The notes below the pieces were generated by a model. That model was not told the DNA's origin. It worked only from the letters and a program-made list of their open reading frames with translations, and did not search any database. The position numbers and the translations under genes are program-made. Shown here in pieces: positions 5,310 to 6,825 of a DNA stretch of 6,825 nt; position 1 is the stretch's first letter, and each line of letters opens with the position of its first letter. Location: positions 1-6,825 of the forward strand of contig JAEXTR010000182.1 of NCBI GenBank assembly GCA_023406915.1. The letters are read 5' to 3'. This stretch comes from Bacteroidota bacterium. Lineage in GTDB: Bacteria; Bacteroidota; Ignavibacteria; Ignavibacteriales; Ignavibacteriaceae.

Positions 5310-6825
5310 ATGAAAATACTTATTTTTCTCATACTTACGGCATGCTTTCTCCACGCGCAGCCAACAGATATTATGAACAAATATCTGCTGGCACAAAGTT
5401 ACGAGCAGTCAGGCGATTACGAAAGGGCTAAAACCCTGTATGAGGAAGTGTACCGGTTTGATCCGAATAGTCTGCCATTTTACGAGGCACTGAACCGGGT
5501 CTACATTCAGGTGAAGAATTATGATGCTTCCATCCTGCTGATTGAAGGAAGGATGAAGCAGTACCCCACCGAACCGATGCTGCATGCACAACTGGGGCGT
5601 ACATACTTTCTGATGGGAAATGAAGGGCGTGCAAAACAGGCATGGGAACAGGGGATAGCGCTGCACCCTTCCAATCCCTCGAACTACAAGTTATTTGCAG
5701 CCATGGCAACGGAGCTCAGGACATTTGATCTTGCGATCGAGTTTCTGAACCGGGGGAAACAGGTGACCAACGACCCGAGGTTTTTCTCCTACGACCTGGC
5801 AAACCTGTATCAGGCAAAGATGCAATACGCTGCCGCTGCCAAAGAGTATGCGGAACTGCTGAAGCGTGACCCGAACCAGGCTGGTACCATTGAGACACGG
5901 ATCATAGCCATGAACCGGGGGACGGAAGCACTGCAGGAAATGATTGCCGTATTTGAAGAGATGGCGGATGAAAGCGATGTATCTGTTTCCAGGCTGCTGA
6001 TCAGTCTTCATCTGGCAGCGGGAACGGTAAGCCGCGCCGTTGAGCTTGCTAAGCAGGTTGATAAAAAGGTGTCCCGTGACGGTACAGAACTGATTAACCT
6101 TGCTGCCCGGCTTGAACAGGAAAAGCACCTGACTGAGGCAGCAGGCTTGCTAGCGTATATCCTTGAGACCTATCCGCATTCCCCAATGATCTCCCGTGTA
6201 AGGCTTTCCTCTGCTTCCGTGAATGAAGAGCTGATCAACCGGAAATACCAGAGTCAGATACCCGACTGGAAACCTCTCTTTAAACCTGAACCGGTCAGGG
6301 ACCCCGGGTATAAGGCGATCATTGCTGCATACACCGATATTATCAGCCAGTATGAGGGAAATGAAATAGCTGCGGAAGCACTCTACCGGTGCGGAAAACT
6401 GATGCTGCTGACGGGATCACCGCAGGAGGCGGAACCGTATTTTGCAAAGGTAGTGAGCCACTACCCTGCATCGAATTATTTTTCATCATCCTGTTTTGCA
6501 CTTGCAGACTTTGCACTGCAACGGGAAGAGATAGAGAGCGCTGCCCGGCAGTTCCAAAGCATTATCGTACACCCGAGGACAGCAGAACCCGATAAAAACC
6601 GTGCCCGGTTTGAACTGGCAGAACTTGAATTGCTTAACGGGAAAAGAGACGCAGCAATGAATTACCTGAACACTATTGCAATGCAGCTCCAGGATCCGAA
6701 TGCAAATGATGCCCTGATCCTTTCCATGGTTTTGAATCCTCAGTTAACAGATTCTGTAAGCCTGCTCTCATTCTCAAAGGCAGAACTGCGGATACGGCAA
6801 ATGCGGTTTGATGATGCACTGGAAC
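5310..6825 (+). CDS. Exported tetratricopeptide-repeat (TPR) protein, 3' end outside window
   Basis: The frame is open from ATG 5310 to the right edge, giving 505 complete codons with no stop; an in-frame TAA at 5292-5294 rules out a start further upstream. The N-terminus (MKILIFLILTACFLHA, then QPTD) is a short export signal, probably cut after Ala16; an LTAC at residues 9-12 leaves a lipoprotein signal possible. TPR units follow in series at about 23-52, 57-86, 91-120, 125-156 and 160-188, with the usual G/A, Y and Pro pattern, for example LGRTYFLMGNEGRAKQAW and YERAKTLYEEVYRFDP. Residues 190-325 are helical and less regular, and further TPR-like units resume at about 334-422 (ISQYEGNEIAAEALYR, EAEPYFAKVVSHYPAS). 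Such proteins act as periplasmic or outer-membrane scaffolds, but the partner is unknown. No Shine-Dalgarno is visible before the ATG, unlike the other genes here. Confidence 0.9.
   Translation, partial: MKILIFLILTACFLHAQPTDIMNKYLLAQSYEQSGDYERAKTLYEEVYRFDPNSLPFYEALNRVYIQVKNYDASILLIEGRMKQYPTEPMLHAQLGRTYFLMGNEGRAKQAWEQGIALHPSNPSNYKLFAAMATELRTFDLAIEFLNRGKQVTNDPRFFSYDLANLYQAKMQYAAAAKEYAELLKRDPNQAGTIETRIIAMNRGTEALQEMIAVFEEMADESDVSVSRLLISLHLAAGTVSRAVELAKQVDKKVSRDGTELINLAARLEQEKHLTEAAGLLAYILETYPHSPMISRVRLSSASVNEELINRKYQSQIPDWKPLFKPEPVRDPGYKAIIAAYTDIISQYEGNEIAAEALYRCGKLMLLTGSPQEAEPYFAKVVSHYPASNYFSSSCFALADFALQREEIESAARQFQSIIVHPRTAEPDKNRARFELAELELLNGKRDAAMNYLNTIAMQLQDPNANDALILSMVLNPQLTDSVSLLSFSKAELRIRQMRFDDALE

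Noticed and set aside
5313..5326. A/T palindrome AAAATA-CT-TATTTT at the TPR gene start
   Set aside because: It falls in the codons of the hydrophobic signal peptide, where A/T-rich runs are expected; no sign of a separate role.
5691..6128. 145-residue minus-strand frame
   Set aside because: Antisense to the TPR gene, whose repeats continue through this stretch.
6389..6595. 68-residue plus-strand frame
   Set aside because: It overlaps the TPR gene in another frame; the TPR frame stays open and repeat-like through it.
1..6825. Mobile element, phage, defence system, CRISPR array, tRNA or riboswitch
   Set aside because: Reading both strands I found no transposase, integrase, spaced direct repeats, tRNA-like folds or known aptamer cores; the genes are conserved housekeeping or envelope genes with even base composition.

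Overview
The window is an ordinary-looking chromosomal segment of a bacterium, probably from the Bacteroidota/Chlorobiota/Ignavibacteriota (FCB) superphylum. That placement is an inference. It rests on two small lipoproteins of the LEA2-like and DUF1684 types beside mutS, a Thermotoga-type DAHP synthase, and strong GGAG-type ribosome binding sites, which would be unusual for Bacteroidia themselves. Base composition is close to half G+C and looks even throughout. I see no insertion sequence, phage gene, tRNA, rRNA, CRISPR array or other sign of recent transfer.

Layout. Positions 1-3643 carry a tightly packed plus-strand set: the 3' half of mutS (its 5' half lies before the window), a LEA2-like lipoprotein whose TTG start overlaps the mutS stop, a DUF1684 lipoprotein one base further on, and an aroF-type DAHP synthase after a 19-base gap. 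The spacing suggests one operon with translational coupling. Positions 3621-5195 on the minus strand hold a COG2509 FAD-dependent dehydrogenase-like protein, whose last codons overlap the 3' end of aroF tail to tail. A 114-base divergent spacer (5196-5309) follows. From 5310 a long plus-strand gene for an exported tetratricopeptide-repeat protein runs off the right edge with at least 505 codons.

Function. The operon mixes DNA mismatch repair (MutS), envelope lipoproteins of unknown role, and the first step of the shikimate pathway (DAHP synthase). Nothing visible ties these into one process, so the grouping may reflect co-expression only. The DAHP synthase keeps the four metal ligands and the regulatory-domain residues of the tyrosine-inhibited Thermotoga maritima enzyme at the same residue numbers, so feedback control is likely. 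I found no convincing new biological system. The least understood parts are the COG2509 protein, the two lipoproteins and the TPR protein.
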